A stretch of 64,000 nucleotides of DNA, from contig NZ_AUGD01000006.1 in assembly GCF_000426845.1 (NCBI RefSeq), forward strand, positions 310,001 through 374,000, read 5' to 3'. Source of the DNA: Bradyrhizobium sp. in8p8. Its GTDB lineage: Bacteria > Pseudomonadota > Alphaproteobacteria > Rhizobiales > Xanthobacteraceae. Of this stretch, positions 41,800 to 51,323 are shown in pieces. Position 1 is the first letter of the stretch, and each line of letters opens with the position of its first letter. Position numbers and translations under genes: made by a program. The notes beneath the pieces were generated by a model. That model saw nothing but the letters and a program-made list of their open reading frames with translations, was not told where the DNA came from and searched no databases.

Positions 41800-42939
41800 A
41801 TGCGCAAGAACCAGGTTGCCGTCGTCGGCGCGGCCGAGACCACCGAGCTCGGCGTCATTCCGAACGCCTCGCAGCTCCAGCTCCATGCGGACGCCGCGCT
41901 CAACGCCATTGCCGACGCCGGGCTGAAACTGTCCGACATCGACGGCTTTGCCACTGCGGTCGAGACGCCGCAGCAGGTCTGCCACTATCTCGGCATCAAG
42001 CCGACCTGGGTGGACGGCACCTCGGTCGGCGGCTGCTCGTTCATGCTGCACGTCCGCCATGCCGCAGCGGCAATCGAGGCGGGCCTGTGCAAGACCGTGC
42101 TGATCACCCATGCCGAGAGTGGCAAGTCGATGATCGGCAAGGCGCCGCGCTCGATCCCTGCCGACAGCCTGCAAGGTCAGTTCGAGGCGCCCTACGGCGT
42201 CTACGGCCCGCCCAGCATGTTCCCGATTCCCGTGCTGCGCTTCATGAAGACCTACGGGATTACGCACGAGCAGCTGGCGTCAGTGGCGGTGGTGCAGCGG
42301 GAATGGGCCGCGAAAAATCCGCGCGCGATGATGAAGGACCCGATCACGGTCGCCGACGTGCTCAACTCGCGCATGATCGCCTATCCATTCCGGCTCCTGC
42401 AGTGCTGCCTCGTCACTGACGGCGGCGGCGCGCTGATCCTGACCTCGGCCGACCGCGCCAAGGACTTTCCGCGCAAGCCCGTCTACATCATGGGCACCGG
42501 CGAGAGCGTGGAGACGCCGATGGTCAGCCAGATGGAGACCTTCAATTCCTCGCGCGCGTTCAAGGTCGCAGGGCCTTTGGCATTCAAGGAGGCCGGCATC
42601 GCGCACAAGGACGTCGATCATCTCATGATCTACGATGCGTTTGCGCATCTGCCGCTGTTCGGCCTCGGGGATCTCGGCTTCATGCCGTATGAAGAGACCG
42701 GCCAGTTCATCGCCGACGGCAATACGCGGCCCGGGGCTAAGCTGCCGCTCAACACCAATGGCGGGGGCTTGAGCTACATGCATTCGGGCATGTACGGCAT
42801 GTACGCGCTGCAGGAGAGCGTGCGCCAGATGCGCGGCATCGCGCCCGCGCAGGTGCCGAATGCGAAGATTTCGGTGTGCCACGGCGTAGGCGGCATGTTC
42901 GCCGCGAGTGGCACGATCGTGTTTACGAACGAGAGGTAA
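41800..42939 (+). CDS. thiolase-superfamily protein, SCP2/Ltp type
   Basis: A 379-residue thiolase-fold protein. The N-terminal half has VAVVGAAETTELG and the region where the nucleophilic Cys normally lies, TSVGGCSFMLHVRHAA (near 76). The C-terminal half has MIYDAFAHLPLFGLGDLGF, NTNGGGLSYMHSGMYGM and SVCHGVGGMFAASGTI. Members act as thiolases or as acyl-CoA aldolases that shorten side chains. It forms a unit with the DUF35 gene immediately upstream. Sterol-like or branched aromatic acyl-CoA is possible. Confidence 0.87.
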   Translation: MRKNQVAVVGAAETTELGVIPNASQLQLHADAALNAIADAGLKLSDIDGFATAVETPQQVCHYLGIKPTWVDGTSVGGCSFMLHVRHAAAAIEAGLCKTVLITHAESGKSMIGKAPRSIPADSLQGQFEAPYGVYGPPSMFPIPVLRFMKTYGITHEQLASVAVVQREWAAKNPRAMMKDPITVADVLNSRMIAYPFRLLQCCLVTDGGGALILTSADRAKDFPRKPVYIMGTGESVETPMVSQMETFNSSRAFKVAGPLAFKEAGIAHKDVDHLMIYDAFAHLPLFGLGDLGFMPYEETGQFIADGNTRPGAKLPLNTNGGGLSYMHSGMYGMYALQESVRQMRGIAPAQVPNAKISVCHGVGGMFAASGTIVFTNER

Positions 42940-42961
42940 GCGGCGCCAACAACACATGCTT

Positions 42962-43030
42962 GTCATTGCCGGGCTTGACCCGGCAATCCATCTTCTGAAG
43001 ATGGATACGCGGGTCAAGCCCGCGCGTGAC
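42962..43030. repeat. intergenic palindromic repeat, family D
   Basis: Two clover-like hairpins: GCCGGGCTTGACCCGGC and an inner ATCCATCTT/AAGATGGAT stem, bounded by GTCATTGC and GCGTGAC. A related copy lies at 62602. Confidence 0.7.
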
Positions 43031-43075
43031 GGACTGGGTTGGCCGCGGCCGCGAAGACAACATTGAGAGGCTAGC

Positions 43076-43990
43076 ATGTCGAAATCACTGCAAGACAAGG
43101 TCATCATCGTCACCGGCGCGGGCCGCGGCATCGGGCGCGAGATCGCGCTGCTTTGCGCAGGCGAAGGCGCCAAGGTCGTGGTCAACGATCCCGGCGGCGC
43201 GGCCGACGGTGCCGGCGCGAACGCAGCGCCCGCCGAAGAGGTGGTCGAGGAGATCAGGAAGCGCGGCGGCATGGCCGTCGCCAACTTCGAGTCGGTGGCG
43301 GAAGCGGTTCCTGCGAGCAAGATCGTGAAGACCGCCACCGATCATTTCGGCCGGCTCGACGGAGTCGTCAACAATGCCGGCATCCTGCGCGACATGATTT
43401 TCCACAAGATGAGCGTGGAGGCGTTCGAAGCGGTCATCAAGGTGCACCTGATGGGCTCGTTCTATGTCAGCCATGCCGCGGCACGTATCTTCCGGGAGCA
43501 GGAGTCGGGCTCGTTCGTGCACTTCACCTCGACCTCGGGCCTGATCGGCAATTTCGGCCAGGCCAACTACGCCGCCGCCAAGCTCGGTATTGTCGGTCTC
43601 TCCAAGTCGATCGCGCTTGACATGGGCCGCTTCAACGTCCGCTCCAACTGCGTCTCGCCCTTCGCCTGGACGCGCATGATCGGCACCATCCCGACCGAGA
43701 CGGAAGCGGAGAAGGCCCGCGTCGAGAAGATCAAGCAGATGGGGCCGGAGAAGATCGCTCCGCTCTGCGGCTATCTGCTCGGCGATTCCGCCAAGGACGT
43801 CACCGGCCAGATCTTCGGCGTGCGCATGAACGAGATCTTCCTGTTCAGCCAGAACCGCCCGATCCGCTCGGTGCAGCGGAGCGAAGGCTGGACGCCGCAA
43901 TCGATCGCGGAACACGGCATGCCGGCGCTGAAGGGTTCGTTCTACAAGCTGGATCGTTCGGCCGACATCTTCACCTGGGATCCCGTGTAA
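43076..43990 (+). CDS. SDR, MFE-2-like 3-hydroxyacyl-CoA dehydrogenase
   Basis: A 304-residue short-chain dehydrogenase. The cofactor motif is VTGAGRGIGREIA (near 14), the NNAG motif is VVNNAGILRDMIF (near 100), and the catalytic YxxxK is in ANYAAAKLGIVGLSKS (near 165). The stretch LRDMIFHKMSVEAF and the length match the dehydrogenase part of multifunctional enzyme 2, which oxidises (3R)-hydroxyacyl-CoA. It follows the thiolase gene across a family D palindrome. Together with DUF35 and thiolase it forms a beta-oxidation-like set lacking its own hydratase. Confidence 0.88.
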   Translation: MSKSLQDKVIIVTGAGRGIGREIALLCAGEGAKVVVNDPGGAADGAGANAAPAEEVVEEIRKRGGMAVANFESVAEAVPASKIVKTATDHFGRLDGVVNNAGILRDMIFHKMSVEAFEAVIKVHLMGSFYVSHAAARIFREQESGSFVHFTSTSGLIGNFGQANYAAAKLGIVGLSKSIALDMGRFNVRSNCVSPFAWTRMIGTIPTETEAEKARVEKIKQMGPEKIAPLCGYLLGDSAKDVTGQIFGVRMNEIFLFSQNRPIRSVQRSEGWTPQSIAEHGMPALKGSFYKLDRSADIFTWDPV

Positions 43991-44116
43991 GGATCTCGTC
44001 CAGCCGCATTTCAGACATTCCTGCCTTGCGATCTCCGGTTGTCTTCACCGGAGATTGCTCCGCTTTATGCCCGATTGCGGGCGGATGGTGGCCTCCCAAC
44101 GAAATGGGAGGAAACC

Positions 44117-45229
44117 ATGACAAGAATACTGACCAACCCCAAGGACATCCGTGCGACCGGCGGCCTCGGCCGTCGCGACCTCCTCAAGGGCGCGGCAACA
44201 CTCGCCGCCTCCTCTGTCCTGGCATCACAGGCCAATGCCCGCGACTTCGGCGCCCATGCCGAGCCGCAACGCTATCCCGACCCCGACATCGTCGTCATCG
44301 ACCCCAAACGCTTCAAGGCCAAGGTCGGCAACACCGCGATCAAGCGGCTCTACACCGGCTGCCTTTGGGCGGAAGGGCCGGCGTGGAACGCGCAGGGACA
44401 ATATCTCGTCTGGAGCGACATCCCCGCCAACCGGCAACTCCGCTATCTCGACGACGACGGCCACATCTCCGAGCAGTTCCGTAAACCGTCGAATGAGTCC
44501 AACGGCAACTCGTTCGATACCGAGGGCCGTCAGCTCACCGCCGAGCGCACCCGCCTCGTCCGCTTCGAGCATGACGGCTCGGTGACCCCGCTCGCCGAGC
44601 AGGCGAACGGCAAGCCGCTCAACGGGCCGAACGACATGGTGGTGCATCCCAACGACAAGGCGATCTGGTTCACCGATCCTGGATATGGAGCGATCAGCAT
44701 CTATGAAGGCAAGCTCGCCAAGACCGGCTCGCCCCAGCCCCATCAGAAGGAAGCCGTCTATCGCCTGGACACGCAGACCGGGCAGGTCGCGAAGGTCGCG
44801 GACGAGCCATTCAAGCCGAATGGCATCGCCTTCAGCCACGATTACAGGAAGCTCTATGTCTGTGACACCGGCGTCACGCATTATCCGCAAGCGGAGAACG
44901 TGGTGTGGTCCTATGACGTCGACGGCCCGAAGCTGTCGAACGCGAAGAAGTTGATCGACATGAAGCTCGACGGCAAATCAGGCTTTCCGGACGGCCTTCG
45001 CGTCGACACGGAGGGCAATATCTGGGTCGGCGCCGGTTGGGTCGGACCCGGCTACGACGGCGTGCAGGTGTTCGCGCCGACCGACGGAGCGCGGATCGGG
45101 CAGATCCTGTTGCCGGAGACCTGCGCCAATGTCTGCTTCGGCGGCAAGAAGCGCAACCGCCTGTTCATGACCGCGAGCCAGTCGCTCTACGCGGTCTATG
45201 TGGAGACGCAGGGCGCGCATTTCTGTTGA
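44117..45229 (+). CDS. SMP-30/gluconolactonase family protein, Tat-exported
   Basis: A 370-residue beta-propeller lactonase-like protein. A twin-arginine signal (GRRDLLKGAATLAASSVLA) ends near ANARDFG, so it is exported folded to the periplasm. Propeller landmarks are EGPAWNAQGQYLVWSDIP (metal Glu), GPNDMVVHPNDKAIWFTDPG (metal Asn) and FPDGLRVDTEGNIWVG (Asp). ATG 44117 follows GGGAGG. The family hydrolyses sugar or other lactones. It is 126 bases after the SDR gene and may be separate from it. Substrate unknown. Confidence 0.87.
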   Translation: MTRILTNPKDIRATGGLGRRDLLKGAATLAASSVLASQANARDFGAHAEPQRYPDPDIVVIDPKRFKAKVGNTAIKRLYTGCLWAEGPAWNAQGQYLVWSDIPANRQLRYLDDDGHISEQFRKPSNESNGNSFDTEGRQLTAERTRLVRFEHDGSVTPLAEQANGKPLNGPNDMVVHPNDKAIWFTDPGYGAISIYEGKLAKTGSPQPHQKEAVYRLDTQTGQVAKVADEPFKPNGIAFSHDYRKLYVCDTGVTHYPQAENVVWSYDVDGPKLSNAKKLIDMKLDGKSGFPDGLRVDTEGNIWVGAGWVGPGYDGVQVFAPTDGARIGQILLPETCANVCFGGKKRNRLFMTASQSLYAVYVETQGAHFC

Positions 45230-45234
45230 GACAA

Positions 45235-45289
45235 GCGAATAGTGGGTGGCGAATGGCGAACAGAGCTCTATTCGCTACTCACTATTTGC
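45235..45289. repeat. intergenic palindromic repeat, family E
   Basis: Arms GCGAATAGTG and CACTATTTGC match in nine of ten positions, with GGCGAATGGCGAA between. It lies between the convergent lactonase and ppc genes and may help end both transcripts. Confidence 0.65.
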
Positions 45290-45298
45290 AACTCGCTC

Positions 45299-48097
45299 CT
45301 AACCCGTATTCCTGAGCCCCGCCGAAATGCCGTTGATCGTCAGCTGGATCCCGCGCAGCACCTGCTCGTCCGGGTTCTGGGCGCGATGCTCTTTCAAGAG
45401 CTCGACCTGAACGTGGTTGAGCGGGTCGAGATAAGGGAAGCGGTGGCGCACCGAGCGCTCCAGCAGCGGGTTGCTCTGAAGCAGGCGGTCCTGCCCCATG
45501 ATGTCGAGCAGGCTCTCGATCGAGGCGTGCCATTCGCGGCGGATGCGGCCGAAGATCTTTTCGCGCAACGCCTCGTCGGGCACCAGCTCGGCATAGCGCG
45601 AGGCGATCGCGATCGAGCTTTTGGCCAGCACCATGTCCATGTTCGACAGCAGCATGCGGAAGAACGGCCACTCCCTGTAGAGTTCCTTGAGGAACGGCAT
45701 GCCCTGTTGCGGATGTTCCGCGATCCACTGCTCGACCGCGCTGCCGAAGCCATACCAGCCCGGCAGCATCAATCGGCATTGCGCCCAGGAGAACACCCAG
45801 GGAATCGCGCGCAGATCCTCGATCGCGCGGGTCTTCTTGCGCGAGGCCGGACGGCTGCCGATGTTGAGCGTCGCGATTTCGTTGATGACGGTCGATGACC
45901 AGAAATAATCGACGAAGCCGTCTGTCTCGTAGACGAGACTTCGATAGGCCTTGAAAGCAAGGTTCGACAACTCGTCCATGGCGGTCAGATATTCGCTGCG
46001 CGGCGCGCTTTGGCGCGGATGCAGCAAACTTGCCTCCAACGTGGCAGCCGCGAGGATCTCCAGATTGTTGCGCCCGACCTCGGCGTTGGAATATTTCGAC
46101 GAGATGATCTCGCCCTGTTCGGTGATGCGGATCTGGCCGTTCACCGCGCCGCCGGGCTGCGCGATGATAGCGTCATAGCTGGGCCCGCCGCCGCGTCCGA
46201 CCGAGCCGCCACGGCCATGGAACAGGCGCAGCCGCACGTGATGGCGCTCGAACACTTCGACGAGGTTGATCTCGGCCTTGTACAGCTCCCAGCCCGAGGT
46301 GACGAAGCCGCCGTCCTTGTTCGAGTCGGAATAGCCGAGCATGACCTCCTGCACGCTGCCGCGGCTGTCCACGAGGCGGCGGTAATCGTGCAGCGACAGC
46401 ATGCGGTCCATGATGCCACTGGACGCCTGCAGATCCTCGATGGTCTCAAACAGCGGCACGATGTTGATGGCGCTACGCCCGGAGGGATGGACGAGGCCGA
46501 CCTCCTTCAAGAGCACGGCCACCTCGAGCATGTCCGACATGCCCTTGCACATCGAGATGATGCATTGGGGAATGGCGTCCGAGCCGAACTTCGCATGCGC
46601 TTCCGCGGCGGCATGGAACACATTGAGCTCGCCCATGGTCTCGTCGCTGTATTTGACGAAAGGCGACACCAGCGCGCGGGTCGAGCGCAGCTCGTTGGTG
46701 AGCAGCGAAATGCGCGCGTCCTCGCCGAGCGCGAGATAGGACATGCCGGGATTGGCGGCGTCCATCAGCTCGGCGATGGTGCGTTCGTGCACCGCCGAAT
46801 TCTGGCGGATGTCGAGCCGCGCCAGATGGAAGCCGAAGCAGTCCACCGCGCGCCGCAGCAGCCGCAGCCGGCCCCGAGCGATGACGCGTGCGTTGTTGGA
46901 AATCAGCGAACGGTGCAGCACATCGAGATCAGCCTGCAACTCCTTGACGCTTTCATAGGGCTTGGCCTTGCCGACCGGCCGGCGCGTGATCTCGACCTCC
47001 AGCTTTTCGGCCGTCGCGGTCAGGCGCGCATAGATGCCCGACACGGCGAGACGATAGGGCTCGCCGCTCCGGTGCGGCGAGGTGTCCGGCGAGCGCTCCG
47101 CCAGCGTGCGCAGCTCTTCGGAGACATCGGCGAGATGGGCCGCAATCGACAGTTCCGAGCCGAGCACGTGAAGCTCTTCCAGGTAGAACTGCATCACCCG
47201 GCTCGACTGCAGCCGCAGCGTGCCGCGCATGACGTCGGCGGTGACGAAGGGATTGCCGTCGCGGTCGCCGCCGATCCAGCTGCCCATGCGCAGGAACGAG
47301 GCGAGCTCACCGGCCGCCTGCTCGCCGCCCTCCTCCAGACGGTCCTCCAGCGTATTGATGAGCCGCGGCACCTCGCGCAGGAAAGTGTAGTCGTAGAACG
47401 ACAGGCCGTTGGCGACCTCGTCGAGCACGGTGAGCTTGGTCCGGCGGAGCAGGTTGGTCTGCCACAGCGTCAGCACCTCGCGGCGAAGCTGCTCATCGCT
47501 GGCATCAAGCTCCTCCGCGGTCAGCGCCACGCGCTCGCGGCGGTCGAGCAGGCGGGCGACCTCCATTTCGCGATCCATGGTGCTCTTGCGGCGGACTTCG
47601 GTCGGGTGCGCAGTCAGGACCGGGCTGACCAGCGCGGACTTGAAGAAGCTGCGCAGCGCATCCGCGCCGATGCCGGCGTCCCTGGCGTGGGCCAGCGTTT
47701 CCGCGAGCACGCCGGAGCCGCCGTTCTTGCCGGCACCGCGGGCGCGCATCTGGCGGATGTTGTTCTGGTCCTCGGCAATGTTGGCGAGGTGGGAAAAGTA
47801 ACTGAAGGCACGGACGATGCGCACCGTCTCGGAGATCGACATGCTGTCCAGGATCTGCTCGAGCTCGCGGCGGGCAAGTCGATCCTCGTCGCGGTGGAAC
47901 CGAATCGAGGTCTGGCGGATGCGCTCGACGAGATCGAACACGTCCGCACCCTCCTGGTCGCGCACGGTGTCGCCGAGGATGCGCCCGAGCAGGCGGATGT
48001 CGTCCCGCAGCCGCGCATCGGCCTCCATCGCCTGAACATCTTCGGGGCGGTTAGGGCGAGGCTCGGCGGTGTCGGAAGGTATGGTCTGGAGGGACAT
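45299..48097 (-). CDS. ppc: phosphoenolpyruvate carboxylase
   Basis: A 932-residue PEP carboxylase making oxaloacetate from PEP and bicarbonate. The catalytic His is in VLTAHPTEVRRKST. The second site has GYSDSNKDGG and FHGRGGSVGRGGGP, and the C-terminus is the family's QLTINGISAGLRNTG. ATG 48097 follows AGGGGAG. It stands alone with a promoter region of about 125 bases shared with no other gene. It replenishes the TCA cycle when carbon enters as acetyl-CoA, which fits the fatty-acid and aromatic gene content of the window. Confidence 0.97.
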   Translation of the reverse strand: MSLQTIPSDTAEPRPNRPEDVQAMEADARLRDDIRLLGRILGDTVRDQEGADVFDLVERIRQTSIRFHRDEDRLARRELEQILDSMSISETVRIVRAFSYFSHLANIAEDQNNIRQMRARGAGKNGGSGVLAETLAHARDAGIGADALRSFFKSALVSPVLTAHPTEVRRKSTMDREMEVARLLDRRERVALTAEELDASDEQLRREVLTLWQTNLLRRTKLTVLDEVANGLSFYDYTFLREVPRLINTLEDRLEEGGEQAAGELASFLRMGSWIGGDRDGNPFVTADVMRGTLRLQSSRVMQFYLEELHVLGSELSIAAHLADVSEELRTLAERSPDTSPHRSGEPYRLAVSGIYARLTATAEKLEVEITRRPVGKAKPYESVKELQADLDVLHRSLISNNARVIARGRLRLLRRAVDCFGFHLARLDIRQNSAVHERTIAELMDAANPGMSYLALGEDARISLLTNELRSTRALVSPFVKYSDETMGELNVFHAAAEAHAKFGSDAIPQCIISMCKGMSDMLEVAVLLKEVGLVHPSGRSAINIVPLFETIEDLQASSGIMDRMLSLHDYRRLVDSRGSVQEVMLGYSDSNKDGGFVTSGWELYKAEINLVEVFERHHVRLRLFHGRGGSVGRGGGPSYDAIIAQPGGAVNGQIRITEQGEIISSKYSNAEVGRNNLEILAAATLEASLLHPRQSAPRSEYLTAMDELSNLAFKAYRSLVYETDGFVDYFWSSTVINEIATLNIGSRPASRKKTRAIEDLRAIPWVFSWAQCRLMLPGWYGFGSAVEQWIAEHPQQGMPFLKELYREWPFFRMLLSNMDMVLAKSSIAIASRYAELVPDEALREKIFGRIRREWHASIESLLDIMGQDRLLQSNPLLERSVRHRFPYLDPLNHVQVELLKEHRAQNPDEQVLRGIQLTINGISAGLRNTG

Positions 48098-48224
48098 GGC
48101 TCGCTCCCCTGGTAGCGCCCTTGCGGCCCGGCCCGAAGGAGTGTGCGATATTTTTCTACCGCAGTGCAAGATGAACTTGGTGGCGGCGCACAGTGGGTGT
48201 GGGCTCTCGCCGGAGCACTCGTCG

Positions 48225-48629
48225 TCAAGCCGGCACGATCACCTTTCCGATCGGCCAGAGCGCGATGCCCGCGAGCTTCAGATGGGCCCAAGCGAAAGGA
48301 ATGCCGATGATGGTCACGGCAAGCGCCAGCGCCGTCAGGACATGACCGAGCGCCAGCCACCAGCCTGCCAGCACGAACCAGATGATGTTGCCGATCACCC
48401 CCAGCGGGCCGGTGCCGATATCCTCGACGCCGGTCACCTCGTAGCGGTTGACCGCCCGCGAGCCGAACGGCAGCAGCGTGTAGACGGCGATGTTGAACGC
48501 CGCCCGGGCCCAGGGCAGGCCGATGATGGTGATGGCCATGATGACCGCGGCGATCACCCAGCCGAACGCCATCCAGGCGCCGCCGAAGAGGATCCAGAGC
48601 AGGTTGAGCAGGATGGAGACGGGAGCCAT
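48225..48629 (-). CDS. YccF domain membrane protein
   Basis: A 134-residue inner-membrane protein with two YccF (DUF307) repeats. Each is a pair of hydrophobic helices: LLNLLWILFGGAWMAFGWVI with IMAITIIGLPWARAAFNIA, then GNIIWFVLAGWWLALGHVL with ALAVTIIGIPFAWAHLKLA. The TIIGxP motif is the family signature. It lies upstream of ppc on the same strand but with a 127-base gap. No function is established for the family. Confidence 0.88.
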   Translation of the reverse strand: MAPVSILLNLLWILFGGAWMAFGWVIAAVIMAITIIGLPWARAAFNIAVYTLLPFGSRAVNRYEVTGVEDIGTGPLGVIGNIIWFVLAGWWLALGHVLTALALAVTIIGIPFAWAHLKLAGIALWPIGKVIVPA

Positions 48630-48739
48630 GGGATGATCCGGAAGTCAGTGACGCCGCTCATATAGGCACGAAATCTGTCTCTGCTAAGATGGCAAGGTAG
48701 CCTGGATTTCGCGTTCGCTCTTCCGAGCGACGGTCACGA

Positions 48740-49534
48740 TTACCGCCCCTCGAACTTCGGCTCACGCTTCTCCATGAAGGCCTTCATGCCTTCGGCCATG
48801 TCCTGGGTTTTGAACAGCGGCAGGAGCTGGAGATAGACGTGGTGGACATGGTCGTGGAAATTCTCATTGAGGCCCATGCGCATCATGCGCTTGGAGGCCT
48901 GCACCGCGAGCGGCGCGTTCGCAGCGATTTCGCGGGCGATCGCAGTGGTGCGGCTCATCAGCTCGGCATCCGGCACGACCTCGTTGGCGAGGCCCCAGTC
49001 GAGGCACTCGCGGGCGCTCAGCGTGCGCCCGGTGAAGATCAGCTCGGAGGCCTTGGCCCAGCCGAGCATGCGCGGCAGCAGCCAGGTGCCGCCGGATTCC
49101 GGCACCACGCCGCGCTTGACGAAGGCGGCGGCGAGCTTGGCGGATTCCGCCATGATGCGGATGTCGCAGCCGAGCGCGGTATCCATTCCATAGCCGGCGG
49201 CGCCGCCGTTGACGGCGCAGATGGTCGGCTTGTCCATGGCCTGCAACACCGTCGGCGGCGTGTTCCGGAGGTTGATCGTGGTCGACGAAGACGCCGCGCT
49301 GAGGCCGTTGCCGTCGCGCTCCTTGCGCAGATCGAGCCCGGCGCAAAACGCCCTGCCCTTGCCGGTGAGGATCACGACGCGAACGTTCTGGTCCTCATTG
49401 GCTTCAGTGAGTAACCGCGCCAGATCGTTCAGCATCGGGCCGGAAATAGTATTCATCCGCTCCGGCGCATTGAGCGTGATGGTCGCGATGTGGTCGGCGA
49501 CGGTGTAGAGGACTTCGTTGGCGGCGTCGGTCAT
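48740..49534 (-). CDS. enoyl-CoA hydratase/isomerase family protein
   Basis: A 264-residue crotonase. The oxyanion hole is formed by RAFCAGLDLRKE (near 62) and NGGAAGYGMDTALG (near 110), and FVKRGVVPESGGTWLLPRMLG (near 138) carries the family Glu. ATG 49534 (MTDAANEV) is chosen because upstream residues come from repeat sequence. It follows the acyl-CoA synthetase gene at 49645 on the same strand, across a family A palindrome. It probably hydrates the enoyl-CoA in that operon. Confidence 0.88.
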   Translation of the reverse strand: MTDAANEVLYTVADHIATITLNAPERMNTISGPMLNDLARLLTEANEDQNVRVVILTGKGRAFCAGLDLRKERDGNGLSAASSSTTINLRNTPPTVLQAMDKPTICAVNGGAAGYGMDTALGCDIRIMAESAKLAAAFVKRGVVPESGGTWLLPRMLGWAKASELIFTGRTLSARECLDWGLANEVVPDAELMSRTTAIAREIAANAPLAVQASKRMMRMGLNENFHDHVHHVYLQLLPLFKTQDMAEGMKAFMEKREPKFEGR

Positions 49535-49555
49535 GATCATTCCATCCCTGTGCAC

Positions 49556-49637
49556 GTAGCCCGGATGGAGCGAAGCGCAATCCGGGGTTCTCACCGCAAG
49601 CACCGCCCCGGATTTCGCTTCGCTCCATCCAGGCTAC
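49556..49637. repeat. intergenic palindromic repeat, family A
   Basis: Two 32-base arms (49556-49587 and 49606-49637) are complementary in 30 positions; core GGATGGAGCGAAGCG. It is the most complete copy with 60542, placed between two co-directional genes. Confidence 0.85.
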
Positions 49638-49644
49638 AAGGCCG

Positions 49645-51189
49645 TCAAATCTTCCGCCCCGCCTGCTCCCAATAGGGATCGCGCAGGCGACGCTTGAAGA
49701 TCTTGCCGGAATCCTCGCGGGGCAGTCCTGAGCGGATCTCGATGTGCTTGGGTATCTTGTAATCCGCCAGATGCGCCTTGAGCGCGGCACGGACGCCGGC
49801 GGCGTCGAGCGTGACACCCACTTGCGGCTCCACCACGGCCATCAGCGCCTCGCCGAACTCGGCATCGGGGATGCCGAACACCGCGCAATCATGCACGCCG
49901 GGCACCGCATGCAGCACGGATTCGATCTCCGCCGGATAAATGTTGACGCCGCCTGATATCACCATGTCGCGCTTGCGGTCGCAGATGAAGACGTAGCCGT
50001 CTTCGTCGATATAGCCGACATCACCGGAGGTGATGAAGCCGTCGCGCTCGATCTCGGCGCGTTTCTCCGGCTTGTTGTGGTAGGTGAAATCGGCAAGCTC
50101 GCCCATGCGGGAATAGATCTCGCCGATCTCGCCGACCCCCAGCACGCGGCCATCCTCGCCGATGAACCGCAGCTCGGCGCCCGGCGAAATCTTGCCGACG
50201 GTGCCGGGCTTCTTCAGCGCGTCCTCTGAGGTGGCGAAGGTGACGGCGCTGGATTCGGTCGAGCCGTAGAACTCGTAGATCACCGGCCCCCACCATTCGA
50301 TCATGGCGCGCTTGACGTCGGCCGGGCATGGCGCGGCGGCATGGATGACGTGGCGCAGCGAAGAGACGTCGTATTTCTTGCGGACCGCTTCCGGCAGCTT
50401 CATCAGGCGGATGAACATGGTCGGCACCATGAAGATGGTGTCGATCCTGTAACGCTCGATCGCTTGCAGAAATTCCTCGGCCTCGAAGCGCGGCATCAGC
50501 ACCAGCGCGCCGCCGAGCTTGCCGGCGCGGATGCCGAAGGAGTTCGGCGCGGAGTGATAGAGCGGACCCGGCAGCAGCGCGCGGGCGCCGGGCTTTAGCC
50601 CATAGATCATCGCGCGCATGCGCTCGCCGGCGGCCTGCTGCTCCGGCGTCGGCGCGTTGCGGCGAACGCCCTTGGGATGCCCAGTCGTGCCCGAGGTGTA
50701 GATCATGTTCATCGGCTGCGGCACGACCGGACCGTCATAGGGCTGGTGCTGCGCAAGCCAGGATTCGAGGTCGATCGCAAAGTCCGGCGTCGCCAAATGA
50801 CCGGGATCGATCTTGTAGTTGGCCAGGATCTCCGGCGGCGTCGGAACGCTGAGCACGGTGACGCCGTTGGGAATCGCATCACGCAGGGCATGCAGCATGT
50901 CGGCGTGTCCGATCAGCACGGACGTGCCGGTATCGCCGAGGATGTAGCTGATCTCCTCAGGCTTGAAGTGCCAGTTGATCGGAACGCCATAGGCCCCGAG
51001 CCGCATTGCGGCGTAGGCGGCTTCCAGGAACGCGATGTCGTTGCGCATCAGCATACAGACGCAACCGCCCGGCTTGACGCCGAGCTTGGCGAGGCCGGCG
51101 GCGATGCGGTCAGCGCGGTCGGCGACCTCTGAATGGCTGCGGCGGCGGTCGCCGGAGACGATGCCGAGGAAGGGGGACGTTTCGCTCAT
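49645..51189 (-). CDS. acyl-CoA synthetase (AMP-forming)
   Basis: A 514-residue adenylate-forming ligase that activates a carboxylic acid to its CoA ester. The phosphate loop is MIYTSGTTGHPKGVRR (near 158), the A5 motif YEFYGSTESS (near 298), the A7/A8 region TSGDVGYIDEDGYVFICDRKRDM (split by the hinge Asp), and the A10 Lys in PREDSGKIFKRRL at the end. ATG 51189 is the natural start. It precedes the crotonase gene at 48740-49534 and follows another at 51324, both on the same strand. Confidence 0.92.
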   Translation of the reverse strand: MSETSPFLGIVSGDRRRSHSEVADRADRIAAGLAKLGVKPGGCVCMLMRNDIAFLEAAYAAMRLGAYGVPINWHFKPEEISYILGDTGTSVLIGHADMLHALRDAIPNGVTVLSVPTPPEILANYKIDPGHLATPDFAIDLESWLAQHQPYDGPVVPQPMNMIYTSGTTGHPKGVRRNAPTPEQQAAGERMRAMIYGLKPGARALLPGPLYHSAPNSFGIRAGKLGGALVLMPRFEAEEFLQAIERYRIDTIFMVPTMFIRLMKLPEAVRKKYDVSSLRHVIHAAAPCPADVKRAMIEWWGPVIYEFYGSTESSAVTFATSEDALKKPGTVGKISPGAELRFIGEDGRVLGVGEIGEIYSRMGELADFTYHNKPEKRAEIERDGFITSGDVGYIDEDGYVFICDRKRDMVISGGVNIYPAEIESVLHAVPGVHDCAVFGIPDAEFGEALMAVVEPQVGVTLDAAGVRAALKAHLADYKIPKHIEIRSGLPREDSGKIFKRRLRDPYWEQAGRKI

Positions 51190-51214
51190 TGTTGTTTTTC
51201 TTTGTTGTTGTGTT

Positions 51215-51316
51215 CGTCATTCCGGATGGCCGAAGGACCAGACCTCAGGTGCGCAATTGCGCACCGGGGAATATCGAGGTTCCGGGTTCGATGCTTCGCA
51301 TCGCCCCGGAACGACG
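51215..51316. repeat. intergenic palindromic repeat, family C
   Basis: Ends CGTCATTCCGG and CCGGAACGACG pair with one G-U. An inner hairpin GGTGCGCAATTGCGCACC is perfect. It separates two minus-strand genes. Confidence 0.75.
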
Positions 51317-51323
51317 GCAGCTG

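Noticed and set aside
42962..43030. tRNA-like cloverleaf from the GC-rich hairpins
   Set aside because: The hairpins lack anticodon and T-loop signatures and recur as a repeat family at 62602.
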